From Marinomonas sp. CT5 (GTDB taxonomy: Bacteria; Pseudomonadota; Gammaproteobacteria; Pseudomonadales; Marinomonadaceae): 31,066 nucleotides of DNA. The stretch spans positions 1,877,320-1,908,385 of the forward strand of contig NZ_CP025572.1 in NCBI RefSeq assembly GCF_018336975.1, read 5' to 3'. A model generated the notes under the pieces. It did no database searches and had not been told where the DNA came from. It was given only the letters and a program-made list of their open reading frames with translations. Positions 8,270-15,669 of the stretch are shown here, in pieces (within the stretch, counting starts at the first letter, position 1; every line of letters begins with the position of its first letter). A program made the position numbers and the translations under genes.

Positions 8270-9528
8270 TGAGTGACTTTTCTTTAGAGAATCTTTTGCG
8301 ACGTGATCCCAGAGCAGAATGGATTGCACGAAATCGCTTGCATCCTTTGCATAATGAGATGTTGCAAGCTGGTAGTGGTGAAGTACGAGGTCCATCTGGC
8401 TTACTGCGTAAGAATCCACACATTATTGGTTTTATTGGCCCAAACGGTATTAAACGCATTGATAGAGCCAATGCATCTTCAGCAGGACTTGGCGGGAAAA
8501 AACGATCAGGGGAAACGAAAGAAGTTCAGTTGCCTTTGCATACTGTCGAACATCCAGATTTTTACATTATGGTTGTGGCCGATATGGTCGGTGGTCGCTT
8601 AACGGGTCATGACAAGGATATTCTTGGTCTGGCTCATCAACTAGTTGCCAAACGTAATGGTGCCGTGACGTTAGTGTGTTTTGGTGAAAACAAAGAAGCA
8701 CAATGTGATTTGGCCGGCGTTGATCGTTTGATTCACCTTGAAGGGAATGAATATGAAGGATTTGCGCCAGAAGCTAGGTTAATTGCATTGCAGCAAATAG
8801 AAGCACAATATCAGCCAGATTATTGGTTATTTCCAGACAGCGTACATGGTGGAACAGATCTGGCTTGTCGCTTATCTGCGCGCTTAGGAGAGCGCCTGGC
8901 AACACAGGCTTGGCAAGTAAGTGCTGAGCAAACGGTTTGCCGTGGTGCGTCTGGTAGCCAAGACATTTCACGTGATACGCCGCGTATTCTAACGTTACTG
9001 GAAGAGTGTGGTGATGCTATAGATGAAACACGTCATGAAGTACTTCCTATTTCGGTTGACAGCATCGAGCAAAAATCACCTAGCGTGGTCGATAAAGGAC
9101 TCATTGCGGTTGATTCTAATGCAGTGCCATTGGCAGAAGCGGAATTTATTTTATCAGCAGGTAATGGTATCCATAATTGGGACCAGTTCCATTCGACTGC
9201 AGCCGCTTTGGGCGCCACTGAAGGGGCGAGTCGTGTTGCGGTAGATGATGGCTTTATGCCACGTGTTCGTCAGGTGGGAGCATCTGGCACTTGGGTAACC
9301 GCTCGTGTTTATCTTGCTGTTGGTATTTCAGGTGCGATTCAACATATGCAAGGGATTGGTCAATGTGACAAGGTTATTGCCATTAACACTGATGCTGGTT
9401 GTGACATGGTGAAGCGTGCCGATTTGGCTGTTATTGCGGATAGTGAAGAAATATTGGGAGAGCTGACCAGACTTGCTCAGGAGTATTCATCATCTAAGAA
9501 TCAAGAGGAGAAGAGTGATGCTGCCTAA
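8269..9528 (+). CDS. etfA: Electron transfer flavoprotein, alpha subunit (FixB-like)
   Basis: The 419-residue protein ends in the FAD-binding domain of ETF alpha: GASRVAVDDGFMPRVRQVG, LAVGISGAIQHMQGI and AINTDAGCDMVKRADLAVI. It is longer than ordinary ETF alpha (about 310 residues) because of an N-terminal extension of roughly 85 residues before the FYIMVVADM strand, as in the ETF encoded with dgcAB in Pseudomonas. The start overlaps the dgcB stop (TGATG), so translation is coupled. It should heterodimerise with the beta subunit encoded next and accept electrons from DgcA. This is a dedicated ETF rather than the general fatty-acid one, judged by its operon. Confidence 0.92.
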   Translation: MSDFSLENLLRRDPRAEWIARNRLHPLHNEMLQAGSGEVRGPSGLLRKNPHIIGFIGPNGIKRIDRANASSAGLGGKKRSGETKEVQLPLHTVEHPDFYIMVVADMVGGRLTGHDKDILGLAHQLVAKRNGAVTLVCFGENKEAQCDLAGVDRLIHLEGNEYEGFAPEARLIALQQIEAQYQPDYWLFPDSVHGGTDLACRLSARLGERLATQAWQVSAEQTVCRGASGSQDISRDTPRILTLLEECGDAIDETRHEVLPISVDSIEQKSPSVVDKGLIAVDSNAVPLAEAEFILSAGNGIHNWDQFHSTAAALGATEGASRVAVDDGFMPRVRQVGASGTWVTARVYLAVGISGAIQHMQGIGQCDKVIAINTDAGCDMVKRADLAVIADSEEILGELTRLAQEYSSSKNQEEKSDAA

Positions 9529-10294
9529 CGTGAAGGTTGTTTCATTAGTGTCAGTTGGCCGTCATCCTCAATCAGGTCGTTCTCGGCGAGCCGAACAAGA
9601 TGGTCGAGCGGTTGAGTTGGGGCTAAAATTGTCCGGTAAAGAATTGACCGTGGTGCATGCTGGTCATTCTCAAGAGCCTGTGCTTCGCCAATACGCTGGT
9701 ATGGGATTGTCTTCTTTAACGGTGTTAGAACAAGAAAGCAATTGTGATGCTTTGGCGGTATTGTCAACCTTTTTACATGATCAAAAACCTGATGTCGTTC
9801 TCACTGGAGTTCGTGCCGAAAGTGGCGAATCATCTGGCATGTTGCCGTATTTATTGGCTGAACATTTAGGTTGGCCTTTGGTGCCACGAGTGGCAGATAT
9901 TATCAGCATTAGTGAGGGGAAAGCGGAGGTTTTATTAGCTCTACCACGTGGCCAGCGTCGTGCGGTTCAGGTCAAGTTGCCTTTTATTGCCAGTATTGAT
10001 AATGCAGCACAAGCACCTCGTCAAAGTGCTTTTGGTCCAGGTTTAAGAGCGGAACTAAACGTATTGAGTACGAATAGTGTTGTTGATGAAGCCGCTAGCC
10101 AATGGCAAATTAGTGCTGCAAAACCTCGCCCTAAGCGCATAAAAGTGGTGAAAGCAAAGACTGCTGCAGATCGTATGAAGGCAGCAACTGCGAAACCTGT
10201 GGGAGGAGGCGGAAAAGTGATGAAAGATGAAACGTCGCAAGAAAAAGCCCAAGCGATCTTTGATTTACTATTAGAAGAGAAAGTGGTTCGTTAA
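9518..10294 (+). CDS. etfB: Electron transfer flavoprotein, beta subunit (FixA-like)
   Basis: The 258-residue protein carries the ETF beta fold: VKVVSLVSVGRHPQSGRSRR at the start, a QDGRAVELGLKL segment, LTGVRAESGESSGMLPYLLAEHLGWP in the central part, and ALPRGQRRAVQVKLP. ATG 9518 is used; it overlaps the alpha-subunit gene by 11 nt in another frame and follows an AGAGGAGAAG ribosome-binding stretch. The C-terminal tail is unusually basic (residues about 215-240, many Lys and Arg). It completes the flavoprotein that should link DgcA to DgcB. Confidence 0.9.
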   Translation: MLPNVKVVSLVSVGRHPQSGRSRRAEQDGRAVELGLKLSGKELTVVHAGHSQEPVLRQYAGMGLSSLTVLEQESNCDALAVLSTFLHDQKPDVVLTGVRAESGESSGMLPYLLAEHLGWPLVPRVADIISISEGKAEVLLALPRGQRRAVQVKLPFIASIDNAAQAPRQSAFGPGLRAELNVLSTNSVVDEAASQWQISAAKPRPKRIKVVKAKTAADRMKAATAKPVGGGGKVMKDETSQEKAQAIFDLLLEEKVVR

Positions 10295-10363
10295 TTGCTT
10301 GTTTAGGTATAAGCTTCTTGTTCGCTGATTATTGAATGAATTGTTTGTCTATAGGTATGCAAT

Positions 10364-10594
10364 ATGATGATTGTTGATTTGGTCGATGAGGTCGATTTTA
10401 AAGAGAGACTTATCGCGCTTGGAGCGCCAGTGACTCAAGAACAAAGCTTGGCGGAAGTCCAGTCTGCCGTTTTGTCTTGGTTGCAGGAGTGTCCAGAACA
10501 AACGCCGTTTATAAAAGACCTTTGTGCTGAAATGCAAAAAGAAACGACGACCGTTTTGCCTGAAGTGTCGAGTGTATTGGCTGTTTTAGGTTAA
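10364..10594 (+). CDS. Small conserved-looking protein at the end of the dgc operon, unknown function
   Basis: The 76-residue, acidic protein has no signal peptide or membrane segment. A helical look is suggested by FKERLIALG and SLAEVQSAVLSWLQE. I recognise no family. It begins 69 nt after etfB and is followed at once by the operon terminator, so it is very likely the last gene of the dgc transcript. ATG 10364 is followed immediately by a second ATG at 10367, so the exact start is uncertain by one codon. A structural or accessory role for the flavoprotein complex is only a guess from position. Confidence 0.7.
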   Translation: MMIVDLVDEVDFKERLIALGAPVTQEQSLAEVQSAVLSWLQECPEQTPFIKDLCAEMQKETTTVLPEVSSVLAVLG

Positions 10595-10617
10595 AATTTA
10601 TTCTTCAATTATCGATT

Positions 10618-10659
10618 AAAAAGAGTAACTAGTTAATATTGATTGGTTACTCTTTTTTT
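10618..10659 (+). terminator. Rho-independent terminator of the dgc operon
   Basis: AAAAAGAGTAAC (10618-10629) pairs perfectly with GTTACTCTTTTT (10646-10657) around a 16-nt loop. A run of seven T closes the right arm and its tail. It follows the small terminal gene by 23 nt. Confidence 0.88.
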
Positions 10660-10754
10660 GTTGGTCTTGAGCTTTTTTCGATATTTGGCTATAGAATTCA
10701 TGACAGCTTTAAAATTTAAGTGAAAAATTTGAAAATTTGGTTTTAAAAAGTAAG

Positions 10755-10769
10755 TGATAACGATTATCA
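10755..10769 (+). promoter_or_regulatory. Fur box upstream of the periplasmic binding protein gene
   Basis: TGATAACGATTATCA is a 7-1-7 inverted repeat that matches the consensus Fur site TGATAATNATTATCA at all but one defined position. It ends 32 nt before ATG 10802, in promoter position. It predicts repression by iron-loaded Fur. Confidence 0.85.
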
Positions 10770-10801
10770 TACGTGTCTAAATTTACTAATAAAGGTGTAA
10801 G

Positions 10802-11890
10802 ATGATTAAATCGTTTGTAGTGCTTCTGTTCACTCTCTTTATGAGTGCATCCTGGGCTGATCAAGTCACTGTGAAAGATGTTCTTGGTCGTAATGTGACA
10901 TTTAATGCACCCGCACAACGTGTAATTGTTGGTTTTTATCCTGAAGATTATATGGCGATTGGGACGGAAGCGGCTTACGACAAGGTTGTTGGTATGTCTA
11001 AATACATTTGGCAGGCTCGTCCTGCTAACTGGGAAATGTATGTAAAACATCGTCCATCTTTAAACGATATTCCAGGTATTGGCCGTGTTGACACTCAGAC
11101 TTTCTCTGTAGAAAAAGTCATTAGTTTGAACCCTGATGTTTTGATGTTAGCTGATTGGCAATATAAGGGATTGGGAACGGATATTGAACGACTTGAAAGT
11201 GCTGGCATAAAGGTGATTGTTGTCGATTACAACGCACAAACACTAGAGCGCCATATAAAGAGTACTGAGTTAATTGGTGTTATTACCGGACAAGAGAAGC
11301 GAGCAGCGAAGATTGCCGATGAATACAAAGCAACCGTTGAAACTATTAGCAACCGCCTTGCAAAAGCCAATTTACCAAAACCAAAAGTGTACACTGAGTT
11401 TGGAGCATCTGGCACTCAAGAGCTAGGCTTTACGTTTGGTAAGAACATGTGGGGCGGAATTTCTACCATGGCGGGTGGCGATAATATTTCTGCACCATTT
11501 GTTGAATGGTGGGGCAAATTGAACCCAGAACAAGTGATTGCTTCTAACCCAGATGTAATTGTTATTACAGGTTATGAAACTGGTAAAGGCTCTGATTCTA
11601 TGATTATGGGACAGGGGGTTGATAAAGCGGCAGCTCGAGAACGTTTAGAAGGCTATAAAAAGCGTGTAGGTTGGTCATCTATTAATGCCGTTAAAAATAA
11701 CCGATTATATGGCGCTTATCATGGTGCTTGTCGAACTATTTTAGATGCTGCAATGATCGAATTTTATGCTAAAGCCATGTACCCAGATTTGTTTTCGGAT
11801 TTGAATCCTGAGCAAGCTTATCTAGGTTTCTATAAAAAATACCTTCCAGTGACACCTGAAGGAACCTTTACTTTATCTCTTGCAAACTAA
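10802..11890 (+). CDS. ABC transporter periplasmic substrate-binding protein (iron/siderophore or cobalamin type), orphan
   Basis: The 362-residue protein has a cleavable signal peptide, probably cut after SASWA (residue 19). It then shows the BtuF/FecB-like fold: VKDVLGRNVTFNAPAQRVIV, SVEKVISLNPDVLMLADWQ, LESAGIKVIVVDY, and NPEQVIASNPDVIVITGYE. A Fur box immediately upstream points to an iron-related ligand such as a ferric siderophore or haem. No permease or ATPase gene lies beside it, so it must work with a transporter encoded elsewhere or serve a TonB-type pathway. There is no lipobox cysteine, so it should be free in the periplasm. Its ligand cannot be read from sequence. Confidence 0.88.
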   Translation: MIKSFVVLLFTLFMSASWADQVTVKDVLGRNVTFNAPAQRVIVGFYPEDYMAIGTEAAYDKVVGMSKYIWQARPANWEMYVKHRPSLNDIPGIGRVDTQTFSVEKVISLNPDVLMLADWQYKGLGTDIERLESAGIKVIVVDYNAQTLERHIKSTELIGVITGQEKRAAKIADEYKATVETISNRLAKANLPKPKVYTEFGASGTQELGFTFGKNMWGGISTMAGGDNISAPFVEWWGKLNPEQVIASNPDVIVITGYETGKGSDSMIMGQGVDKAAARERLEGYKKRVGWSSINAVKNNRLYGAYHGACRTILDAAMIEFYAKAMYPDLFSDLNPEQAYLGFYKKYLPVTPEGTFTLSLAN

Positions 11891-11926
11891 GGTTTTCTGA
11901 ACCGCTGTGATCAGTTGATCAGTTAC

Positions 11927-11986
11927 AAAAAAACCGCCGCTCTAACTTCATTATTTCAAGAATGATAGTAGAGAGGCGGTTTTTTT
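11927..11986. terminator. Bidirectional terminator between convergent genes
   Basis: AAAAAAACCGCC (11927-11938) pairs perfectly with GGCGGTTTTTTT (11975-11986). The interior extends the stem imperfectly (CTCTA with TAGAG, and TCATT with AATGA). A-rich and T-rich flanks serve both strands. It lies between the plus-strand binding-protein gene and the minus-strand LysR gene. Confidence 0.88.
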
Positions 11987-11994
11987 ATCGCTAT

Positions 11995-12948
11995 TTATAA
12001 GTTGTTGTTTTCGGCAATAGTGCGAGCACAGCCTGCTATAGTCGAGCGTAACCAGATATGGCCCGGATCGTGCTGCAGTAATGGGCTCCATAGCATTTTC
12101 AATTCCACAGGCGGGATTTCAAATGGTGGTGGTAGCACAACAACATTGGCATTGTCTTTCATCAAGCGAGTTGCTAAGGACGGTAGGGTAGCAATTAAGC
12201 CGAGTTGCTCTGTTGCTCTCATCGCAACATTATAGTTGCGAGTAAACAAGCGAATATTACGTTTGAATCCTAAATCCGCTAGCGAACCATCGACCCAGCC
12301 AAGTTTTTGCACTTCTTCAGGCTGAATGCCTACACCGACGCCAAAGCCAGTTTTGCTCACCCAAACATGAGGTGAGGCAAGATATGTTTCTAGAGAAAAG
12401 TTCTTAGCAATCTCTGAGTTTGCTGGAACCAAACAAGAAAAATGATCAACCCATACTGATTTTTGGTGGAAGGATTGTGGTAAGACATCGAAACGGTTGA
12501 TAACCAAGTCCACTTTGCCTTTTTCGACATCATGAAAGCTAACATCACTTGGGTTCATGACATCCAGTATGACATTGGGTGCTTCATCTTGTAACTTCTT
12601 CATTAAGGGAGGGATGAGTGTTGCTTCGGCATAATCACTGGCCATAATACGAAACACTCGTGAACTGGATTCTGCTTCAAAGTTTTGTCCTAGGTGCAAT
12701 ACTTCATCAACGGATTGCAAGATGCTTCTGACGCGAGGTTGCAATTGAATGGCTAAAGCAGTTGGCATCATGCCATCGCTGGTTCTTACCAGTAATGGAT
12801 CATGAAATAGATCTCTTAAACGCCTTAGTCCGTTGCTCATCGCTGGTTGTGTGATACCTAGCTGATTGGCAGCGTGGGTTACATTTTGCTCCCGTAATAG
12901 GGAGTCTAAGTAACGAAGTAAATTGAGATCTATTTTGTCTAACTGCAT
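11995..12948 (-). CDS. LysR-family transcriptional regulator
   Basis: The 317-residue protein opens with the LysR winged helix: IDLNLLRYLDSLLREQNVTH then AANQLGITQPAMSNGLRRLR, and DPLLVRTSDGMMPT. The rest is a type 2 periplasmic-binding-like effector domain. The DLNLL-start and DP-LLVR features place it in the NodD/LinR-like branch, whose members often respond to aromatic or other small metabolites. Its target is unknown: neither flanking gene is divergent from it. It could regulate the isomerase gene upstream on the same strand. No Shine-Dalgarno sequence is obvious before the ATG. Confidence 0.9.
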   Translation of the reverse strand: MQLDKIDLNLLRYLDSLLREQNVTHAANQLGITQPAMSNGLRRLRDLFHDPLLVRTSDGMMPTALAIQLQPRVRSILQSVDEVLHLGQNFEAESSSRVFRIMASDYAEATLIPPLMKKLQDEAPNVILDVMNPSDVSFHDVEKGKVDLVINRFDVLPQSFHQKSVWVDHFSCLVPANSEIAKNFSLETYLASPHVWVSKTGFGVGVGIQPEEVQKLGWVDGSLADLGFKRNIRLFTRNYNVAMRATEQLGLIATLPSLATRLMKDNANVVVLPPPFEIPPVELKMLWSPLLQHDPGHIWLRSTIAGCARTIAENNNL

Positions 12949-12974
12949 AAAGGAAGGGGCCCGTGTCCACTAAC

Positions 12975-13027
12975 GTAGGGGCTGCATCATACTCTATTTT
13001 GCCAATGAATAGAATGATTGCCCCTAC
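12975..13027. terminator. Long imperfect hairpin between the isomerase and LysR genes
   Basis: GTAGGGGC (12975-12982) pairs with GCCCCTAC (13020-13027). Inner complementary segments (ATCAT with ATGAT, CTATT with AATAG) extend the stem across most of the 53 nt. There is no T run, so this may be an attenuating or mRNA-stabilising structure after the isomerase gene rather than a classical terminator. Confidence 0.5.
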
Positions 13028-13055
13028 TGAGTAAAGAGATTTGGGATGTGAGAGA

Positions 13056-14246
13056 TTAAGATTGTTTCAGTTGTTGTTGAATAACTTCATAACAAGCGCC
13101 CATGGTATGATAGTCGGTTTTACCTGCTGGGCTTTTGCAGTCATCATAAGCTTTATTGTCTTGGGTTAGGATTCGAAACCAAGCGCCGTGCTTATGATCG
13201 ATCAGATGAGACCAGCTGTATTGCCAAAGTTTATGATATTTATCCCAGTAGTGATCTTCTTCGGTAACAATGGCTAGCATAGCCGCTGCTGCAAAAGATT
13301 CCGCTTGTACCCAAAAATATTTATCACCGTCACAAATATCTCCATCAGGCGCATAGCCATAACAAAGGCCGTCGTTTACATCGTCCCAGGATTTGTTCCA
13401 GGCTGAATCAAACAGCTTTCGTGCTGTTGGGATCAACCATTCTTGCGGTGAGCGCTGATGAATTAAGAGTAACAGCTTGGCCCATTCGGTTTGGTGGCCT
13501 GGTTGAAATCCCCAAGGACGGAATAAGTGTTTTGGATCTGCTTTGTTATATTCCCAATCCACTTGCCAGTCTTGGGTGTAGTGTTCCCAAATTTCTCCAC
13601 CAGCGAGAGCGGCTTGGCGCAGGCAAATGTTATTCGCTAATAGCGTGGCACGTTCAAGGTAACGGGGTTCTTGTGTGGCATCATAGGCTGCAAGTAAAGC
13701 CTCGCAACTGTGCATGTTGGCATTCTGTCCACGATAAGGCGATACGGTTTCCCAGTCGCTGGATATTTCATCCTTGTACAAGCCAAATTCAGCCTCCCAA
13801 AAATGTTTCTCCATGATGTCAAAGGTTTCTCGAATCCAAGGTTTGGCTTCTTTTACGCCTGCTTTATACGCGGTAGCATAGGCGAGCATAACAAAAGCGA
13901 ACCCATAACAATGGTTGGTTTCATCCAGGTTTTGTTGTTTATTTAGCAGCCATACATAGCCACCATTTTCTCGACGATGACGATTTCTCAAGTAATCGAG
14001 ACCATGACGTGTCGCCTTTAAATAATCGGTTTTGCCTTCGGCTTGAAAGGCTTTGGCGTAGTTGAAAACAAAGCGCGTACTACTAACAAGGTGACGAGTA
14101 TCTGTATCGTATATTTCGCCATTGTCTTTGAAAAAGTGAAAAAATCCACCTGCAGGATCAATGCAGTTTGGATGATAGAACTCCATGGTTGTTCGAATAT
14201 GCTGTTGCAAAAACTCATTGGAGGTAAAGTCTGGAAAAGAAGGCAT
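13056..14246 (-). CDS. AGE-family sugar isomerase/epimerase (probable D-mannose isomerase, YihS-like)
   Basis: The 396-residue protein has the (alpha/alpha)6-barrel motifs of the N-acylglucosamine 2-epimerase superfamily: DTRHLVSSTRFVFNYAKAF, YGFAFVMLAYATAYK, YRGQNANMHSCEALLAAYDA, and WGFQPGHQTEWAKLLLLIH. A late DYHTMGACYEV holds the last candidate catalytic His. These fit the aldose-ketose isomerase branch (YihS, D-mannose isomerase), which interconverts mannose and fructose; such an enzyme has been described from Marinomonas. ATG at 14246 was chosen because AAGGACG lies just upstream; longer in-frame starts lack a site. It is divergent from a ROK regulator, its likely controller. Substrate (mannose, glucose or a derivative) is not certain. 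Confidence 0.85.
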   Translation of the reverse strand: MPSFPDFTSNEFLQQHIRTTMEFYHPNCIDPAGGFFHFFKDNGEIYDTDTRHLVSSTRFVFNYAKAFQAEGKTDYLKATRHGLDYLRNRHRRENGGYVWLLNKQQNLDETNHCYGFAFVMLAYATAYKAGVKEAKPWIRETFDIMEKHFWEAEFGLYKDEISSDWETVSPYRGQNANMHSCEALLAAYDATQEPRYLERATLLANNICLRQAALAGGEIWEHYTQDWQVDWEYNKADPKHLFRPWGFQPGHQTEWAKLLLLIHQRSPQEWLIPTARKLFDSAWNKSWDDVNDGLCYGYAPDGDICDGDKYFWVQAESFAAAAMLAIVTEEDHYWDKYHKLWQYSWSHLIDHKHGAWFRILTQDNKAYDDCKSPAGKTDYHTMGACYEVIQQQLKQS

Positions 14247-14300
14247 GATTTCGTCCTTTGTTGTTGCTCTGCTGTATAATGCGAGCTTTGTTATTTTTGT

Positions 14301-14350
14301 AATGTTAAACATTATCTTAATGAGTCATATAATTAAATCAATTAGATTTA
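14301..14350. promoter_or_regulatory. Candidate ROK operators in the isomerase/ROK divergent promoter region
   Basis: Two inverted repeats lie in the 200-nt divergent spacer: AATGTTAAACATT (14301-14313, a 6-1-6 palindrome) and TAAATC-AATTA-GATTTA (14334-14350). Their position just upstream of the isomerase start, and their AT-rich symmetry, suit binding by the ROK regulator. No experimental motif for this protein is known, so this is inference. Confidence 0.45.
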
Positions 14351-14446
14351 TTAATTGAATTCATTCATTGAGATCTTTACTGAATGTCAGGAATGAAGCA
14401 GATAGAATGCTACTAGTTTATGGACTCAATATGAGAGTAGGGTTAT

Positions 14447-15658
14447 ATGAAATCGTCAGGTAGTACTTCTGAGCAGAGTCGTATTTATAATGAGCGCATT
14501 ATTCTTCATTTAGTCCGACAACACCCTGAAATTTCTCGAGTAAAAATTGCAGAATATACTGGACTAAGTGCTCAGACGATTTCTGTCATTACGTCATCCT
14601 TGTTGGAAAGGGCGCTGTTACAAGTTGATGGCAAAGTTACAGGTCGCCGTGGTCAACCTTCGATAAAACTCAGCATTAATAAAGCGGGGGCCTATGGGTT
14701 AGGGATCAATGTCGACCGAGATCATATTAGTGCGGCTTTGCTCGATTTTAGCGGTGCTTGCGTTTTGCTATTAGAGCGAGCGGTGTCTTTTCCTTCGGAA
14801 AGTCTGGCGAAGACCATTGCTACTGACCTAATAGAAGAAGTGAAGATCACTTTAGGAGATAACTGGAACAAGGTTCAGGGGATAGGCTTAGCCAGACCTG
14901 ACTATATGGATTCTTGGTTAGAAACCTTGGTGACAGATGCTAGCCAAAGGGGAGATTTAACGCTTTTAAAAGAAGCTTTAGCCTATTGGCAATCGGATGC
15001 GTTCGAGACGTGGTTGAGTGCTTTCACTGGCGTGCCTTGTTTTTGTGAGAATGACGCTGTCGCAGCGGCGACCAGTGAACTATTGTTGGCTTCTGAGGTA
15101 CAGCGAGATTTCTTTTATCTTTTTATCAGTACAGCGTGTGGTGGTAGCTTCGTCGCTAATGGTGAATGTTACTCTGGTGCTCATGGCAAAGCGGGTAGTT
15201 TTGGCTTAATTCCTACCGCCACAGGAAAACACGGCAAATGGATTCTTGAAGCCTTGTCCTTGTCGTCTTTGAAGCGATTTTTTACGGAACAGCAAGTTTC
15301 ATGGCCGGCAACGGATGATCTATGGTCTGGTTCTGAATACGCAAAACTGATTGAACAGTGGGCAAATGAAGTGGCTTTTGAGGTGACGCCTGCACTGGCA
15401 TCGGTTGTTGCATTGTATGACCCAAAAACGATCCTGATTGGGGGGCGTTTGCCTTCGCCCGTGTTAGATGCTTTGATCACCTATATTGAAAAAATGTTGA
15501 AAGCGCACAGCATGTTGCCATTACCTGTGATTCGAATAGCTCAAACCGCTTATACGGCGGGGGTTCTTGGGGCGGCTGTATTGCCTCTTTATGGTAGTTT
15601 TGCTCCTCAGCAAAATTTATTGTTACTCAGTTCTAAATCCGCCGTTTCAGGGTCCTAA
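14447..15658 (+). CDS. ROK-family transcriptional regulator lacking the zinc motif
   Basis: The 403-residue protein has an N-terminal winged helix-turn-helix (residues about 15-65, EISRVKIAEYTGLSAQTISV, then GRRGQPSIKLSINK). A ROK sugar-binding domain follows (AYGLGINVDRDHISAALLDF, CENDAVAAATSELL, FISTACGGSFVANG, DPKTILIGGRLP). In NagC/Mlc/XylR-type regulators the segment after the GxxGxAGExGH motif carries a CxCGxxGCLE zinc site. Here the corresponding stretch reads HGKAGSFGLIPTATGKHGKW and has no cysteine, so the zinc site is lost. It is divergent from the isomerase gene, which suggests it controls that gene in response to a sugar. The next gene starts 11 nt later, so both probably share a transcript. 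Confidence 0.88.
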   Translation: MKSSGSTSEQSRIYNERIILHLVRQHPEISRVKIAEYTGLSAQTISVITSSLLERALLQVDGKVTGRRGQPSIKLSINKAGAYGLGINVDRDHISAALLDFSGACVLLLERAVSFPSESLAKTIATDLIEEVKITLGDNWNKVQGIGLARPDYMDSWLETLVTDASQRGDLTLLKEALAYWQSDAFETWLSAFTGVPCFCENDAVAAATSELLLASEVQRDFFYLFISTACGGSFVANGECYSGAHGKAGSFGLIPTATGKHGKWILEALSLSSLKRFFTEQQVSWPATDDLWSGSEYAKLIEQWANEVAFEVTPALASVVALYDPKTILIGGRLPSPVLDALITYIEKMLKAHSMLPLPVIRIAQTAYTAGVLGAAVLPLYGSFAPQQNLLLLSSKSAVSGS

Positions 15659-15669
15659 AGAGAAAAGTA

